Shown here piece by piece: positions 31,010-38,145 of a stretch of DNA of 48,071 nt. Source of the stretch: CAZLKN01 sp964560135 (GTDB taxonomy: Bacteria > Actinomycetota > JAICYB01); assembly GCA_964560135.1 (NCBI GenBank), contig CAZLKN010000024.1, positions 1 through 48,071 on the forward strand. The letters run 5' to 3'. The position numbers were made by a program, and so were the translations under genes. The notes under the pieces are model-generated. The model was not told where the DNA came from. It searched no databases and saw only the letters and a list, made by a program, of their open reading frames with translations. Every line of letters starts with the position of its first letter. The first letter of the stretch is position 1.

Positions 31010-32253
31010 GCCCAGATGGTAGAGATCGGAGCGGCGAGGATTCGGTCCGCAACCTCATAGACGTGCGACCCGGTGTGGAGTACGACCCCAGCCAAGAAGC
31101 GTTCCCCGACTTCGTCTCTCAGCCACCGCAGGTGCCGGACGTCGTTTCTGTGAACCGCGGCCCCTGCCTTTGTCTCGATCGCGACCAGTCCGCGTCCCCC
31201 GACCTCGGCCACAACGTCGATCTCGTGGCGCCCGTCGCGCTGTCGGAGGTGGTACAGACGGGGCCGAGACTCGGCCCGGACAGCGTCAGCGCGAAACTGA
31301 GCGGCCACGAAGGACTCGAGGAAACGCCCGAGCAGATCACCGTCACGTGCGATCCCCTCGCCGTCCAGTCGGAGCGTGCTGGCGACGAGCGCCGGATCGA
31401 CGACATGACGCTTCGGTGACTTGATCAACCTCTTGAGTCGGTTCGACGTCCATGCGGGCAGGCGTTCGACGATGAGGAGGTTGATCAGGAGCTGCTCGTA
31501 GGCCAGGGCGGTCTTGCGATCGATGTCGGCGGCTTCGTAGAGGGTCTGGTCGTCGACCACTCCGGCGGAGTTCAGGGCGAACGCCTCGAAGTAGCGACGC
31601 AGTCGGTCGGGGTCGCGTATCCCTCGTAGCGCCAACGCGTCCCGCGTGAGCACTTGATCCAGGTACCCCTCGAGCCACTGTGCACGCGGCCTTCCTGAGA
31701 GCCACAGCGCCGCGCGCGGGAACCCGCTTCGCATCCCGAGCTCTAGGTAGCCGCGGATGTCGGGCGTATCCCGAGGAACCAAGAGTTCTTCGCCTCTGAC
31801 GAGTCGGTCCACCAGAGGTGTCGAGTCGGCTCGACCGATCTGTTCGGCGACCGTCATGCCATACATCACGAGCCGGACCACTCGTCCGGTGCCCGGCCAG
31901 GTCCCCGCCCGGAGGTCCCCCCTCACGGATCCGGTGAGCAGGTAACGGCCCGGCCGAGGGTCCGAGTCGACAGCCCGCTTGACGGCACCGAGCACCTCGG
32001 GTACGTCCTGCCATTCGTCGAGCAGGACGGGTTCGGCGAGGCCCCGAAGCGCCGCGTCGGGATCGGCTCGGAAGATAGCGGCCTCCTCGGGGCGATCCAA
32101 CCGGAACACAGACGCCGCGTGCCGCAGAGAGGTCGTGGTCTTCCCCGTCGCCCGGGGCCCCACAATTAGCAAAGCCGGTAGCTGTCCCAGCGTTTCGACG
32201 ATGAGCGGCTCGATCGACCGTTGCTTGTATCCATCGGCCGCTGGCCGGTCCAT
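31006..32253 (-). CDS. AAA-type ATPase with DUF4143 domain
   Basis: This 415-residue protein has an N-terminal AAA domain with Walker A GPRATGKTTT (residues 32-41) and Walker B PVLLDEWQDVP, then LTGSVRGDLR in sensor position. The C-terminal DUF4143 region (about 190-400) contains GYLDQVLTRDALALRGIRDP and an endonuclease-like ending, RHEIDVVAEVGGRGLVAIETKAG, whose D...E-x-K pattern resembles PD-(D/E)XK nucleases. These proteins are common in accessory regions, are often multi-copy, and lack an agreed function. The ATG at 32253 has GGGAG at 9 nt; a further ATG at 32286 has none. It overlaps a frameshifted small gene downstream. Confidence 0.87.
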   Translation of the reverse strand: MDRPAADGYKQRSIEPLIVETLGQLPALLIVGPRATGKTTTSLRHAASVFRLDRPEEAAIFRADPDAALRGLAEPVLLDEWQDVPEVLGAVKRAVDSDPRPGRYLLTGSVRGDLRAGTWPGTGRVVRLVMYGMTVAEQIGRADSTPLVDRLVRGEELLVPRDTPDIRGYLELGMRSGFPRAALWLSGRPRAQWLEGYLDQVLTRDALALRGIRDPDRLRRYFEAFALNSAGVVDDQTLYEAADIDRKTALAYEQLLINLLIVERLPAWTSNRLKRLIKSPKRHVVDPALVASTLRLDGEGIARDGDLLGRFLESFVAAQFRADAVRAESRPRLYHLRQRDGRHEIDVVAEVGGRGLVAIETKAGAAVHRNDVRHLRWLRDEVGERFLAGVVLHTGSHVYEVADRILAAPISTIWA

Positions 32254-32337
32254 CTGTTGGTCTCCCACTTCCGCCCACGACGACATCCCACTTTCGCACA
32301 AACCTAATACCCGATATCGCCCATCGTCAACTCCTGA

Positions 32338-32583
32338 TCGCGCACGATAGGCGACCCCCGCGACGGCGCCGTCGTTGTGGCCTCGGTCGACGGCGGCGAG
32401 ACGTGGCGGCCCGTTGACACCGGCGATAAGACGGGGTTCACGACCAGCACGGCGGATCTCTCCGCGCTCGCAGATGCACCGTCCGTCAGGATCCGGTTCC
32501 TGTTCGCATCGAGTGTCTGGGGTCAAGACGAAGGCTGGTTCGTGCGCAACGTCCGCCTTGGCGGCGTCCAGCTCCTCCCGTAG
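32338..32583 (+). pseudogene. Remnant of a secreted protein (C-terminal beta-sandwich domain)
   Basis: An open stretch without a good start encodes VASVDGGETWRPVDTGDKTG, then STADLSALADAPSVRIRFLF and DEGWFVRNVRLGG before its stop. This pattern (SVDGGETW ... VRIRF ... GWFVDNV) is the usual C-terminal jelly-roll region of secreted peptidases and adhesins, such as immune-inhibitor-A-like proteins. An in-frame stop lies at 32335, so only the last ~80 codons of a formerly longer gene remain. It lies upstream of the DUF4143 gene on the opposite strand. Confidence 0.5.
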
Positions 32584-32687
32584 CACGGCCCAGGGGGACC
32601 TCAGAGGAGCGCCATGGGGGGTGAGCGCTGTGTCGGAGGGGCGATCACCCCTTTCGGACACGCATCGAGTTGATATGAGATCGGTGG

Positions 32688-33044
32688 TTACAGCCACCGG
32701 ACCTGGTCGAACAAGGCTTCGTCGCCTGCGAGCGTTCGCATCAGCCGATCAAGCGCCTGAACGTACCGACCGATCGTCTTGCGGCTCCTCGGCACACTCG
32801 CGTCGGAGGTGAACACGAGGCCGGCGTGGGACCGCCCTTGCGCAGCCCACCGGCGGGCGATGACGCTGAAGTCGGCGACGTTGTTCGTCTGCAGGGCTCG
32901 CTTCTCTTCGTGGCACAGTGCGAGAAGCGCCTCGTCCTCTTCGAGCTCCCACCCACGCTCGATGACGGCGAGCACGTCGTGTCCCTTGTCGCGAAGCCTC
33001 TCGGCGATCTTCGGCGAGTAGTGGTGGTCGAGCGCGAGCTTCAA
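32688..33044 (-). CDS. DUF5615 PIN-like toxin (probable)
   Basis: This 118-residue protein starts MKLALDHHYSPKIAERLRDKGHDVLAV, which matches the N-terminus of DUF5615/Mut7-C-like PIN-fold proteins. D6 and the later acidic patch (ELEEDEALL, NNVADF) fit a PIN-type metal-nuclease site. Partners of this type are the putative ribonuclease toxins of type II toxin-antitoxin systems. The TTG start at 33044 overlaps the antitoxin stop (TTGA), so the toxin depends on translation of the antitoxin. About 430 bp to the left hold only a gene remnant. Confidence 0.8.
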   Translation of the reverse strand: MKLALDHHYSPKIAERLRDKGHDVLAVIERGWELEEDEALLALCHEEKRALQTNNVADFSVIARRWAAQGRSHAGLVFTSDASVPRSRKTIGRYVQALDRLMRTLAGDEALFDQVRWL

Positions 33045-33457
33045 GAGAGCGCGCGCTGCCGGCGCTCCCAGCGGGAGCGCTCGTCCTCCTCGACCCGGCC
33101 CGCTGCCTCGAGGTCAACGTCGACCTCGTCCCGAAAATCGGCGTAGTAGTCGAGTGCGGCGCGGACGAGCCGAGGCGGGATGCTGAGGTACTCGGCTGCG
33201 TCGTCGACATCCCCACCGCTCGCACCGACGGTCGAGACCACCTGATGGACGTACAGGCGCGTTCCGACGAGCGCCGGCTGACGCCGGCCCGCCGCTCCCT
33301 GGTGGAATCGGATCAGCGGGTGATGCTCGAGCCGGAGGGCCTCTCCTAGTAGCCGGTCCGCCAAGGCGTTGCGGGATTGGCTCGTCTGCTCGGCGGCCTC
33401 GTCGAGTAGGGCGAGCGTTCTCTGTGAGAGTCGAAACGACCGCTGTTCGGTTGGCAT
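33041..33457 (-). CDS. Antitoxin with RHH-like N-terminus and DUF433 domain
   Basis: This 138-residue protein has an N-terminal ribbon-helix-helix-like segment (RSFRLSQRTLALLDEAAEQT, then SRNALADRLLGEALRLE), followed by a DUF433 helix-turn-helix-like domain (about residues 60-120: LVGTRLYVHQVVSTVGASGG, AAEYLSIPPRLVRAALDYYA). DUF433 proteins typically precede DUF5615 toxins and act as their antitoxin and repressor. The ATG at 33457 has no Shine-Dalgarno; TACATT ends 7 nt upstream, so the transcript is probably leaderless. A palindrome at 33457-33475 overlaps both. Confidence 0.8.
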   Translation of the reverse strand: MPTEQRSFRLSQRTLALLDEAAEQTSQSRNALADRLLGEALRLEHHPLIRFHQGAAGRRQPALVGTRLYVHQVVSTVGASGGDVDDAAEYLSIPPRLVRAALDYYADFRDEVDVDLEAAGRVEEDERSRWERRQRALS

Positions 33458-33475
33458 GTGATTGAATGTATCACA
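33457..33475 (-). promoter_or_regulatory. Operator-like inverted repeat at the toxin-antitoxin promoter
   Basis: The arms TGTGAT and ATCACA are separated by 7 nt and span the -10 hexamer TACATT (33470-33465) and the first base of the antitoxin start codon. Binding by the RHH antitoxin here would block its own promoter. Confidence 0.55.
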
Positions 33476-33555
33476 GGCGATCCCAGCCCTGCTATCGCGC
33501 GGACCTGGCCCGACTGGAGCAGCTACTCCTACGGCCTGGGGCTGGGCGTGGGAGA

Positions 33556-35313
33556 ATGGCCACAGTGAAGCTTCTCAGGTTGACCTGTCTGGTCACGCTT
33601 CTCCTACTCGCGTCGACCGTCCCGGCCCCCGCTGCCTCGGCGCAGGGCTTCACGGCCACCGACTTCTCGATCGCAGGCGTACCCGGCCCGGCACCGCCGA
33701 TCGGGGAGCGGGTCTGCACGGGAGAGGACGGGGACTGCATGCTCTCGGCCACGCTGTTCCTCCCGGATCCCCCGCCCGGCGAGCGCGCGCCGGCGCTGCT
33801 GATGCAGCACGGATTCCCGGGTGACCGGGGGGCCGAGTACGTGCGCAAGGCCGCCGAGATGTTCGCCGCGCAGGGCTATGTCGTGCTCACGTGGGACGCC
33901 CGCGGCTTCGGAACCTCGCAGGGCTACGTGATGCTCGACCATCCCGACTACGAGGGAGCCGACGTATCGCGATTGATCGACCACCTGGCCACCCTGCCCG
34001 AGGTGCAGCTGGACGGACCGGGCGATCCCCGGGTCGGGATGTACGGACAGTCCTACGGGGGCAGCATCCAGTTCCTGGCTGCGGCCCTGGACGACCGTAT
34101 CGATGCACTGGTGGCCCGGGAGACGTGGCACGACCTGCGCCACGCGCTGTTCCCCAACGACATCCTGAAGTTCCAGTTCGTCTCGCTGTTGTTCGTCGGA
34201 GGCCAGGCGGCCACCGTCGCCAACCTGTACCCCGAGCTGGCCGAGTGGCTGGCGACGGCGGTGGCGACCAACACCGCGCCCCCGGAGGTGCTCGAGGAGC
34301 TGCGCATCCGGTCCCACGTCGCCTATCCGGGCCGGGTGAGGGTGCCGACCTTCATCCTCCAAGGCGAGCGGGACACGCTGTTCACCCTGATCGAGTCGCA
34401 GCGCAACCTGGACATGCTCGTCGCCAACGGTGTCCCCACCAAGCTCTTCTGGTACTGGGGCGGGCACGGCGGATACCCGATGTACCCGGACCAGCCGAAG
34501 GCCTGGACCCCCGACGACCCGCTGGAGGCGCGTCAGATCGCGTGGCTGGACCGCCACCTGCGCGGCGACGTCACCGTGGACACCGGACCCGCGTTCGAGT
34601 ACTTCGACGAGGCGGGTGTGCTGCGCTCGGCCGACGCGCCGCCCCCGGTGGCCACCGTCCCCCTCGATCTCGGGGAGGGCGGAGAGACGTTCCTGAAGCC
34701 GCCGGGCCGGACCTGTCCGCCCTTGGGCGTCCCCACCTGCTCGTACACCGAGACCTCGAACTTCTCCTCTCCCGGTCAACCCTTCGCCGACCAACCCCCC
34801 TACGATCCGCCCGGCGCGTTCGTCGCCCTGGACACCCCACCGTTGGACTCCGCCCTGCCCGTGCTCGGCAACCCGGTGGCGACGTTCGCGGTAACGACTG
34901 CGTCCGGACAGCCGGTCTCGTTGTTCTTCAAGGTCTTCGACGTGGCTCCGGACGGCACCGCCAGCCTGATCAACCGGCTGGTGACACCGATACGTGCGGC
35001 GTCCGGGGAGACCCTCACACTGGACATGGCCGGCTTCTCGCACACCTTCGCCCCCGGACACCGGTTCCGCCTGGTCGTCGCATCCACCGATGCCGCCTAC
35101 TTCGGGACCGACCTGGCCGACCAGGTCACGCTCGGCTCACCGGTCTCCCTGCGCCTCCCGGTGGCGTCGGCACAGGTGGCCGCTCCTTCGCCGGCTCAGT
35201 CCGGCGTCGCGGCCGGCGTCGCGCTTCCGGCCACCGGGGGTGGACCCGTGGGGGCGTGGGTCCTCATCGCCCTGGCGCTGCTTCTGCGCCGCCGCGCACA
35301 CGCCTCGCCCTGA
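33556..35313 (+). CDS. LPXTG-anchored X-Pro dipeptidyl-peptidase/CocE-family (S15) hydrolase
   Basis: This 585-residue secreted alpha/beta hydrolase has a signal peptide (about residues 1-30, ending AASAQG). The catalytic domain carries TWDARGFGTS, the nucleophile S166 in MYGQSYGGS, a likely acid in LQGERDTLF and His in WGGHGGYPMYP. A C-terminal jelly-roll domain (about 390-540) of the S15/CocE type follows. The protein ends with a textbook sortase signal: LPATG at 557-561, a hydrophobic stretch and RRR. It should therefore be attached to the cell wall. Substrate (X-Pro peptides, esters) cannot be told apart. ATG at 33556 is used, but GGGAG is too close to it; a GTG at 33565 has better spacing. 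Confidence 0.87.
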   Translation: MATVKLLRLTCLVTLLLLASTVPAPAASAQGFTATDFSIAGVPGPAPPIGERVCTGEDGDCMLSATLFLPDPPPGERAPALLMQHGFPGDRGAEYVRKAAEMFAAQGYVVLTWDARGFGTSQGYVMLDHPDYEGADVSRLIDHLATLPEVQLDGPGDPRVGMYGQSYGGSIQFLAAALDDRIDALVARETWHDLRHALFPNDILKFQFVSLLFVGGQAATVANLYPELAEWLATAVATNTAPPEVLEELRIRSHVAYPGRVRVPTFILQGERDTLFTLIESQRNLDMLVANGVPTKLFWYWGGHGGYPMYPDQPKAWTPDDPLEARQIAWLDRHLRGDVTVDTGPAFEYFDEAGVLRSADAPPPVATVPLDLGEGGETFLKPPGRTCPPLGVPTCSYTETSNFSSPGQPFADQPPYDPPGAFVALDTPPLDSALPVLGNPVATFAVTTASGQPVSLFFKVFDVAPDGTASLINRLVTPIRAASGETLTLDMAGFSHTFAPGHRFRLVVASTDAAYFGTDLADQVTLGSPVSLRLPVASAQVAAPSPAQSGVAAGVALPATGGGPVGAWVLIALALLLRRRAHASP

Positions 35314-35314
35314 G

Positions 35315-35401
35315 CGGAGGAGGTGGGATTTGAACCCACGGAGCCCGTGAAGGCTCACGCGCTTTCGAGGCGCGCCCATTCGGCCGCTTTGGTACTCCTC
35401 C
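35315..35401 (-). tRNA. tRNA-Ser (anticodon CGA)
   Basis: An 87-nt class II tRNA on the minus strand. The acceptor GGAGGAG pairs with CTCCTCC plus discriminator G. The anticodon stem CGCGC/GCGCG encloses CTCGAAA, giving CGA (codon UCG). The T-arm is GTGGGTTCAAATCCCAC. The -10-like TAGACT (35414-35409) ends 7 nt before the mature 5' end. Confidence 0.97.
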
Positions 35402-35454
35402 GCCGGTCAGTCTACGGCACCCGCCGCCCCCGGGCGGAGCCGTTCCGAGGTCGC

Positions 35455-35460
35455 TACCAT
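35455..35460 (+). promoter_or_regulatory. -10 element of tRNA-Ser(GGA)
   Basis: TACCAT ends 7 nt before the mature tRNA 5' end. The divergent tRNA-Ser(CGA) has TAGACT at 35414-35409, also 7 nt from its own 5' end. Confidence 0.4.
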
Positions 35461-35467
35461 TGGGGGC

Positions 35468-35558
35468 GGAGGAGTCGCATAGCCCGGCCTAGTGCGCACG
35501 CTTGGAGTGCGTGTTGGGGGCGGAAGTCCCCACGTGGGTTCGAATCCCACCTCCTCCG
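35468..35558 (+). tRNA. tRNA-Ser (anticodon GGA)
   Basis: A 91-nt class II tRNA. The acceptor GGAGGAG pairs with CTCCTCC plus discriminator G. The anticodon stem CACGC/GCGTG encloses TTGGAGT, giving GGA (codons UCU/UCC). Its 3' end marks an abrupt change to lower-GC sequence. Confidence 0.97.
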
Positions 35559-35990
35559 CTAGGTTGGTCAGGCCGAACCCGGCCGAGAGAAGTAGCGGTC
35601 AGGGTTTGGCCGACTCGAACGCGAGAAGGCCTTGGGGCCACGTTCGATGGTAGGCCTTGCCGGTCTGCCCCGACGTATCCCCGTGCGTCCCAGCACCTGC
35701 TCAGCCTCACGCGCGAGGCGCGCTTCCAGGTCCTCAGGGTTCTTCGGCAGTGCCCATGAAGTTGGATGGGGTGCTTAGAAACTGGGGGTGCCACTCGGCG
35801 GTGGGGTTCCAATGCACTAGCCGGTTCTTTGGGACTCACTGCTCCAGGCGTGTGATGGCTCATACTGGAGACTGGGTGGATCCCGAAAAAAGAACACCGG
35901 AGTCTGGTTGGCGTGGTCCATGGTGAGTTGGAGGTGAATCGCCTAGCTGCGATTGGTCGACTGGCGAGTGAGACTGCAAGGAGCGCCTGA
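35559..35990. other. Non-coding or degenerate stretch at the edge of the low-GC cassette
   Basis: No convincing intact gene is visible in these 432 bp. On the minus strand, 35774-35568 is an open frame without a start codon that reads LPKNPEDLEARLAREAEQVL and then a basic Arg/Pro-rich tail. Its composition is protein-like, so it may be a gene remnant. No repeat of the tRNA 3' end, and no integrase, is visible on this side of the assembly gap. Confidence 0.35.
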
Positions 35991-36302
35991 ATGATAGAGG
36001 AGTTGGTGGCGTTTCCAAGAGGAAAGGAATTTGTGGTATCCGCAAGGCGACCGGGTGTTCTTCGCGGAGGCTGGGACGAAGTTGGATTGGCAGTGTGGTT
36101 TTTGTCGAGGCTGTTTAGCTCGGTGTCGCGTCGCGGCTGGGAGATCACGGTTTGTTTGCAGGGAGACGAGGAGCGACTCATTTGGGTTGAGAAACGTTCG
36201 GCGAAGTCCCGAGTGAGAGAACGGGTGTCTTGCCTATCTCGCCTTATCGCTGAGGGTGCATGGGATCCGGAGTCGGAACAAGCTCCGGCGTGCGGATCTT
36301 GA
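35991..36302 (+). CDS. Unknown 103-residue protein of the low-GC cassette
   Basis: I do not recognise this protein. It starts MIEELVAFPRGKEFVVSARR, continues with an apparent beta-strand and helix mix (GLAVWFLSRLFSSVSRRGWE, ITVCLQGDEERLIWVEKRSA) and ends in a short acidic/Cys tail. There is no signal peptide or membrane span. An AAGGAG ribosome-binding site 8 nt before the ATG at 35991 supports real translation. Its GC content and codon use (many T- and A-ending codons) differ clearly from the flanking chromosome, so transfer is likely. It is followed by two further small genes on the same strand. Confidence 0.6.
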   Translation: MIEELVAFPRGKEFVVSARRPGVLRGGWDEVGLAVWFLSRLFSSVSRRGWEITVCLQGDEERLIWVEKRSAKSRVRERVSCLSRLIAEGAWDPESEQAPACGS

Positions 36303-36383
36303 TGATCCGGAGCTAGATGCGTTCCACCGGAAGCCTCAGGCCAGTGAGCTGAAGGAAATGGTCCTCCCTACCCAGGGATATTC

Positions 36384-36845
36384 ATGACGCGATTGGCTGA
36401 AAGTGGTTCCAGAGGCTCGGGCCGGCGGCAAGCGGCTCGCGCGCTGTTTGCGATCCTTGTTCTCGTCGCCGTGTTCCCTGGGGTCAGGGCGACGATGCGA
36501 TATATTGCGCCAGAGGAGGGCCAAGCGGCGAATGAAAGCCAGGAATTGCCGGAAGAGTTGTTGGCTTCAGTGGACGGACTCGGGTCTCGCTCAGATGGTC
36601 TCGATACTTACTCCCAGGCGCTGGATGCAATTCAGTCTAGGTGTGTTGATAGTCGTCAACGGATTGCGGAGTATGCTCTCGCGAGCAGACAGAACCTTAA
36701 GACTCATGGAATTGAGGATTCCGTGCTATCGGTGCTGATAGGTGTGGTTCAGGGGGGATCTTCTGAACAAGGGAGCTATACCTCAAGTCATTGTGCAGAT
36801 CAGTTCGCTTCTTATGTCCGTGTTAGACGTGCGGAATCGGAATAG
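36384..36845 (+). CDS. Unknown 153-residue membrane-anchored protein of the low-GC cassette
   Basis: A basic N-terminus (TRLAESGSRGSGRRQAAR) precedes one hydrophobic segment (about residues 19-36, ALFAILVLVAVFPGV), so the protein is anchored or secreted with its C-terminus outside. The remaining ~115 residues are polar and helical, with Cys in SRCVDSRQR and SSHCADQF that could pair. No known family is recognised. The ATG at 36384 has AGGGA at 7 nt. It abuts the next gene (TAG then ATG), so the two are probably co-translated. Low GC like its neighbours. Confidence 0.6.
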   Translation: MTRLAESGSRGSGRRQAARALFAILVLVAVFPGVRATMRYIAPEEGQAANESQELPEELLASVDGLGSRSDGLDTYSQALDAIQSRCVDSRQRIAEYALASRQNLKTHGIEDSVLSVLIGVVQGGSSEQGSYTSSHCADQFASYVRVRRAESE

Positions 36846-36889
36846 ATGGCGGCGTTCAAGGTGAAGAAGGACGTTACGGCGTGCCTAAA
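36846..36889 (+). CDS. Unknown protein, first 14 codons before the assembly gap
   Basis: An ATG immediately after the previous stop codon opens MAAFKVKKDVTACL, then the sequence is lost in the N run. Direct stop-start contact and same strand suggest a third gene of the same operon. Nothing can be said about function. Confidence 0.4.
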
Positions 36890-36989
36890 NNNNNNNNNNN
36901 NNNNNNNNNNNNNNNNNNNNNNNNNNNNNNNNNNNNNNNNNNNNNNNNNNNNNNNNNNNNNNNNNNNNNNNNNNNNNNNNNNNNNNNNN
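36890..36989. other. Assembly gap (100 N)
   Basis: Exactly 100 N, the usual placeholder for a scaffold join of unknown length. The cassette to its left may be much longer than shown, and the order of the two sides rests on scaffolding. Confidence 0.98.
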
Positions 36990-37050
36990 GGGAGTACTTC
37001 AGGTTCGCCTGGCCGTGGGAGGGTTCGAACGTCGTCCCAGCAGGTGCGCC

Positions 37051-38145
37051 CTAGCGGCGCCGGCGGACCAGACGCCGGCGCCGCCGCCGTTCGGCGGCCG
37101 CCGGCTCAACATCGTGTTCGTCGGCGATGTCCCCCACGAGCTGTTCGAGGACGTCCTCGAGGGTCACGATCCCGGCCACATGACCGGGACGGTCCACGAC
37201 GAGCGCGAAATGGGTCTGACGGTGGCGCATCCGCAGCAGCACCTGCTGGAGGTTGGAGCGCGCGTGGACGTGCAGCATCGGCCGGAGGAGGTCCGTGGGC
37301 AGCGGCTCGTCGTGTCTGCGGGCGGGGATGCGCAGCAGGTCCTTCACGTGGATGAACCCGAGGACGCGGTCGAGGTCGTCCTCGTGGACGGGGAACCGCG
37401 AGTGGCCGGTCTCCACCGCGATGCGCTCGGCGTCGGCGGCCGTGGTCCCCACGGGCAGGGCCACCACCTCGTCGCGCGGGACCATGATCGAGGCGGCGTC
37501 GCGCTCCCGGAAACGCAGGGCGCCGCTGAGGAGCTCGTGCTCGAACTCCTCGATCAGGCCTTCCTCGCGGGACGCGCCGAGCATCGTCGCGATCTCCTCG
37601 GCCGAGTGGGCGATGCGCAGCTCGTCACGGGGCTCGACGCGGACCGCTCGCAGGCACGTGTTGGCCAGGCCGGTCAGGACGGCGATCGCCGGCCGGAAGG
37701 TCGTGACGTAGATGCGGACCGGCGCCGCCAGGACCAGGGCGCTGCGCTCGGGTTCGGCGATGACGATGTTCTTGGGAACCATCTCGCCCAGCACCATGTG
37801 GAAGAACACGACGATCGACAGGGCGATCACCACGGCGATGCTGTGGACGACACCGGCGGGCAGGGTGGTGAGCGGTCCGATCAGGGCCTCGAGGCCGTGG
37901 GCCACGGCGGGTTCGGCCACGAAGCCGAGGCCCAGCGAGGCCATCGTGATGCCGAGCTGGGCCCCCGACAGCGCCAGGTTGAGCTCCCGCATCGAGGCGA
38001 GAGCCAGGCGGGCCAGGGCGCTGCCCTCGGCGACCATCTGCTCCATGCGGGTACGCCGGGCCGCGATCAGCGCGAATTCGGCCCCCACGAAGAACGCGTT
38101 GGCGGCCAGGAGAAGTACGGAGGCGACGAGGGCCCAGAGGTTCAT
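37051..38145 (-). CDS. CNNM/CorC-type membrane protein (DUF21 plus CBS pair)
   Basis: This 364-residue protein has a DUF21 transmembrane domain (about residues 1-200) with the signatures NAFFVGAEFALIAARRTRM, LSGAQLGITMASLGLGF and MVLGEMVPKN. A cytosolic CBS pair follows (about 210-345: IMVPRDEVVALPVG, GHSRFPVHEDDLDRVLGFIH, THFALVVDRPGHVAGIVTLE). The protein stops after the CBS pair with an Arg-rich tail, so the CorC_HlyC domain of its neighbour is missing. The family (CorB/CNNM, older name hemolysin-like) is linked to Mg2+ transport or export. It is the second gene of a pair; its ATG overlaps the stop of the upstream homologue. Confidence 0.92.
   Translation of the reverse strand: MNLWALVASVLLLAANAFFVGAEFALIAARRTRMEQMVAEGSALARLALASMRELNLALSGAQLGITMASLGLGFVAEPAVAHGLEALIGPLTTLPAGVVHSIAVVIALSIVVFFHMVLGEMVPKNIVIAEPERSALVLAAPVRIYVTTFRPAIAVLTGLANTCLRAVRVEPRDELRIAHSAEEIATMLGASREEGLIEEFEHELLSGALRFRERDAASIMVPRDEVVALPVGTTAADAERIAVETGHSRFPVHEDDLDRVLGFIHVKDLLRIPARRHDEPLPTDLLRPMLHVHARSNLQQVLLRMRHRQTHFALVVDRPGHVAGIVTLEDVLEQLVGDIADEHDVEPAAAERRRRRRLVRRRR

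Noticed and set aside
37008..37045. T-arm-like sequence (GAGGGTTCGAACG) after the assembly gap
   Set aside because: The flanking bases do not form a T stem or acceptor, so it is not a tRNA or tmRNA end.
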